Source: Roseibium suaedae
GTDB lineage: Bacteria; Pseudomonadota; Alphaproteobacteria; Rhizobiales; Stappiaceae
Direction of reading: 5' to 3'
Assembly: GCF_900142725.1 (NCBI RefSeq)
Contig: NZ_FRBW01000008.1
Span: 41,407-105,406 of the forward strand
DNA: 64,000 bases
A model generated the notes under the pieces. It did no database searches, was not told the origin of the DNA, and saw nothing but the letters and a program-made list of their open reading frames with translations. Position numbers and translations under genes: made by a program. Below are positions 61,935 to 64,000 of the stretch, piece by piece (position 1 is the first letter of the stretch; each line of letters starts with the position of its first letter).

Positions 61935-62399
61935 ATGTCCGCAGGTCTGTCAATTCGCTCCCTCAATCAAGGAGATTTTGACCAATGGTTCCGCCTATGG
62001 GAGGGGTATAATGCATTTTATGGCCGCTCGGGCACGACGGCCCTCTCACCTGATATTAGCCAAATGACCTGGCAGCGCTTCTTCGACCCTTATGAGCCAG
62101 TGAAAGCGGTCGTGGCCGAGAGCCAAGGACACCTTGTCGGCTTCGCGCATTACATTTTCCACCGCAGCACAACCGCAATTGAACCCAGTTGCTACTTGCA
62201 GGATCTATTCACGCATCCAGAGTCGCGCGGGAACGGGATAGGAAAAGCGCTGATACATGATATTTATAGGCGTGCGGAAAATGCAGGCGCGGCACGCGTT
62301 TATTGGCAAACACATGAAACAAATTCCACGGCAATGAAGCTTTACGACAGTGTCGCGGAACGCTCCGGTTTTATTGTTTATCGAAAGATCTTTTCATGA
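61935..62399 (+). CDS. GNAT family N-acetyltransferase
   Basis: A 154-aa GNAT enzyme, start ATG 61935 (MSAGLSIRSLNQGDFDQWFR) with AAAGG upstream. Core motifs: VVAESQGHLVGFAHYIFHRS, CYLQDLFTHPESRGNGIGKA (acetyl-CoA binding RGNGIG), then GAARVYWQTHETNSTAMKLY. Such enzymes acetylate small amines or protein N-termini; the substrate is not evident. An IS30 element follows immediately. Confidence 0.9.
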   Translation: MSAGLSIRSLNQGDFDQWFRLWEGYNAFYGRSGTTALSPDISQMTWQRFFDPYEPVKAVVAESQGHLVGFAHYIFHRSTTAIEPSCYLQDLFTHPESRGNGIGKALIHDIYRRAENAGAARVYWQTHETNSTAMKLYDSVAERSGFIVYRKIFS

Positions 62400-62430
62400 A
62401 GCACGTTCTAGCAAAAAACCAAGAATTGTG

Positions 62431-63517
62431 AAATGCACCTTCAGCTTGGATGAGGGTAGGGGCCTGCTGATCACCTTGCCATCATTTTTTCTCTGAGTAC
62501 TTCGGCGGGCGTCTTCCAGCCCAAGAATTTCCGTGGTGTGGCATTAAGCTTGTCGCTGAGACTCTTGAGGTCCGCCTCACTCACGTGTTTCAAATCCAGC
62601 TTGCGGGGCAATCTTCTTCGAGCTCGCCTGTTGGTGTTCTCAACGGTCCCTTTCTGCCATGGGGAAGACGGATCGCAGAGCCAAGTCTGCGTGCCCGTTT
62701 CGGCCTGAAGATGCGGCCAGGCAACAAACTCGGTTCCGCGGTCAAATGTGATCGACTTGCGAGCCTTGAGCGGCAAATGTGCGATTGCATCGATTACCTT
62801 ACCCAGCACGTTTCTCGTCTTCTTATCGTCGTTCTTCAGAAGCACCGTAAAGCGGCTGACGCGCTCAACCAAAGATGTGATGTTGCGCAACCCAAGATGC
62901 TGCATGAATATCATGAGATCACCTTCCCAATGGCCAAACTCCCGCCTATGCGCGACAACCTCCGGGCGGAACAGAATACTCACGTCACGATGGAACTTGG
63001 CAGGGCGCCGTTTCCTGGCCCGTCTGGGTCTGCGCTCCTTGCGGTGCGTTGGCAGATACCACCACAGCTCCTGAGCGAGACCTTCCTTTGAATAGATAAA
63101 GCGGTAGATGGTTCCTGGCAGACCCTACGCGCGGCACCTTCGTAGCGCATGCGGCCGGCTATCTGTTCTGGTGTCCAACCGGCCTTGATGCGCTCGGCTA
63201 CTAGGTGCCGTAGATCCTCATGTTTGATGAGTTTGCGCTTTCGAGAACGGCGCCTGGCGGTCTCATCCTGTGCGACAACAGCAAAATACCCAGCCACGTC
63301 AGGCATTTGCGCGTCACTGAAATGACTCCGCCTGAGCTCGCGAAAGATCGTGGAGCGGTGGCGTCCTAGGACCTGCGCCATTTTCGCTGGGGACACGTTT
63401 GCCTGACGCCAGCGTTCGATCTTGCGGCGTTCTTCAAGTGTGAGATGGATGTAATTCAAGCCCATAGTGATTTCCTCCTATCTGATAACCTATTGGTTTC
63501 AATAAGAAGTCGCACTT
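62431..63517. mobile_element. IS30-family insertion sequence
   Basis: About 1.09 kb. Imperfect terminal inverted repeats are visible: AAATGCACCTTCAGCTTGG at the left (62431-) and, on the minus strand at the right end, AAGTGCGACTTCTTATTG (63517-). It carries one transposase gene on the minus strand, frameshifted. The element borders a GNAT gene on one side and the TRAP transporter end on the other. Confidence 0.8.
62471..63465 (-). pseudogene. IS30-family transposase with frameshift
   Basis: The N-terminal half (ATG 63465, MGLNYIHLTLEERRKIERWR; HTH KMAQVLGRHRSTIFRELRRS) continues to GAARRVCQE, where one base is missing at 63110-63115 (GAACC instead of GA(A/G)ACC). The frame changes there, and the C-terminal half (FRPEVVAHRREFGHWEGDLM; ITFDRGTEFVAWPHL; STPRKFLGWKTPAEVL-like end) contains the DDE residues. 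Full-length IS30 transposases are one protein of ~330 residues; this copy needs a frameshift to be active. Confidence 0.85.
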
Positions 63518-63805
63518 GGGTATAGCGCGCACCCGTTATATACAAATTTCGGGTAAGATAGCTTATGGAACTTAATTTTCACCACAAGCTGGAGCACTTG
63601 GTATTTGATCGAGTGAAGCTGCTGTTCGCGAAACCGGAGGTTTCCCCGCTTGCATCGCTCTAAATGGCCATTGTGATGCTGCGATAGCACAACCGGATGC
63701 TCTCTCCCCTCGACTTCGGGTACAGACATCAATTCTGAGCCAGCACCTTTCGACGGAACCTGGGGCTGCTTTCAGCGGCAAGATTCAGGAGCTCACCAAT
63801 GACCG
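63518..63805. other. 288-bp gap right of the IS element
   Basis: Frames on the minus strand here show no domain or good start. It is the stretch downstream of the TRAP permease gene, possibly altered by the IS insertion. Confidence 0.4.
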
Positions 63806-64000
63806 TCAACGGCTCATCAGGTCAGGCAGAAACAGCGTGATTTGCGGGAAAGCCAGCAGCAAAATGAGGATCACAATCTCCATGAAGAGGAACGGCACAA
63901 TTCCCCGGAATATTGTGCCGAGCGGAACCTTTGTCTGAGCCGCGGCCACATAGGCATTCAATCCGAGCGGCGGTGTCAGCAGGCCGATTTCAACTGTCTT
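63806..64000 (-). CDS. TRAP transporter large permease (DctM-like), C-terminus only
   Basis: The last 64 residues of a TRAP transporter large permease are visible; the rest lies beyond the right edge. KTVEIGLLTPPLGLNAYVAA followed by AQTKVPLGTIFRGIVPFLFM and the hydrophobic end VILILLLAFPQITLFLPDLM are the DctM C-terminal signature. TRAP transporters import organic acids with a periplasmic binding protein using ion gradients. Confidence 0.88.
   Translation of the reverse strand, partial: KTVEIGLLTPPLGLNAYVAAAQTKVPLGTIFRGIVPFLFMEIVILILLLAFPQITLFLPDLMSR

Noticed and set aside
1..64000. CRISPR array, tRNA or rRNA genes
   Set aside because: No regularly spaced short repeats, and no tRNA or rRNA sequence was recognised by reading.

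Overview
The window is a plasmid (or chromid) segment from an alphaproteobacterium, most likely of the order Hyphomicrobiales (Rhizobiales). The main evidence is a complete repABC replication/partition operon (minus strand, 21963-25857) with the start of a counter-transcribed RNA between repB and repC. A DUF992 remnant, a TrbM/DUF932/ParB-like plasmid backbone block and a P-type virB type IV secretion operon fit this. No rRNA, tRNA or CRISPR array was seen. The genus cannot be fixed from sequence alone.

Layout. 1-8100 holds stress and housekeeping-like accessory genes: the 5' part of nhaA, a Crp/Fnr regulator, a broken DUF992 gene, a transglutaminase-like protein, and hflK-hflC with a translationally coupled third gene. 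8767-16111 is a minus-strand plasmid backbone: secreted protein, TrbM-like protein, large ParB-like protein, DUF932 protein, and a second cluster of small proteins with an NPPF-type methyltransferase. The two backbone gene groups are each preceded by a copy of the same ~339-bp leader. 16908-21900 is a toxin/antitoxin-like zone: a Fic protein with an altered catalytic motif, an IS21-family istA remnant, an intact hipBA pair with a palindromic operator, and a decayed vapBC pair. 21963-25857 is repCBA.

26605-31713 looks like a defence island. A 1009-aa TrlF-like PHP/SMC-type ATPase is followed 10 bp later by a DUF2971 protein. Convergent to them is a frameshifted gene of unknown function with a pair of palindromic operator-like sites upstream. 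31714-33038 is decayed DNA. 33039-42936 is a virB1-virB11 operon with a lipoprotein gene (virB7-like) in an unusual place between virB4 and virB5. No virD4 or relaxase gene is present in the window.

43075-47387 carries an IS6-type remnant, an AcuI-type acryloyl-CoA reductase, a truncated class III CoA-transferase, a GMC flavoprotein dehydrogenase and a divergent LysR regulator. This set resembles parts of acrylate/3-hydroxypropionate (DMSP) catabolism. 48019-60257 is built around a TetR regulator and a 55-bp perfect inverted-repeat operator. One side encodes an RND efflux pump. The other side encodes a thioesterase, an 850-aa fused iron-sulfur/SCP2/flavin reductase, a FabF-like ketosynthase, an SDR and a MATE transporter, so sensing, efflux and lipid-type chemistry are probably linked. 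The right end holds a membrane-bound class III adenylate/guanylate cyclase, a GNAT acetyltransferase, an IS30-family element with a frameshifted transposase, and the 3' end of a TRAP transporter permease.
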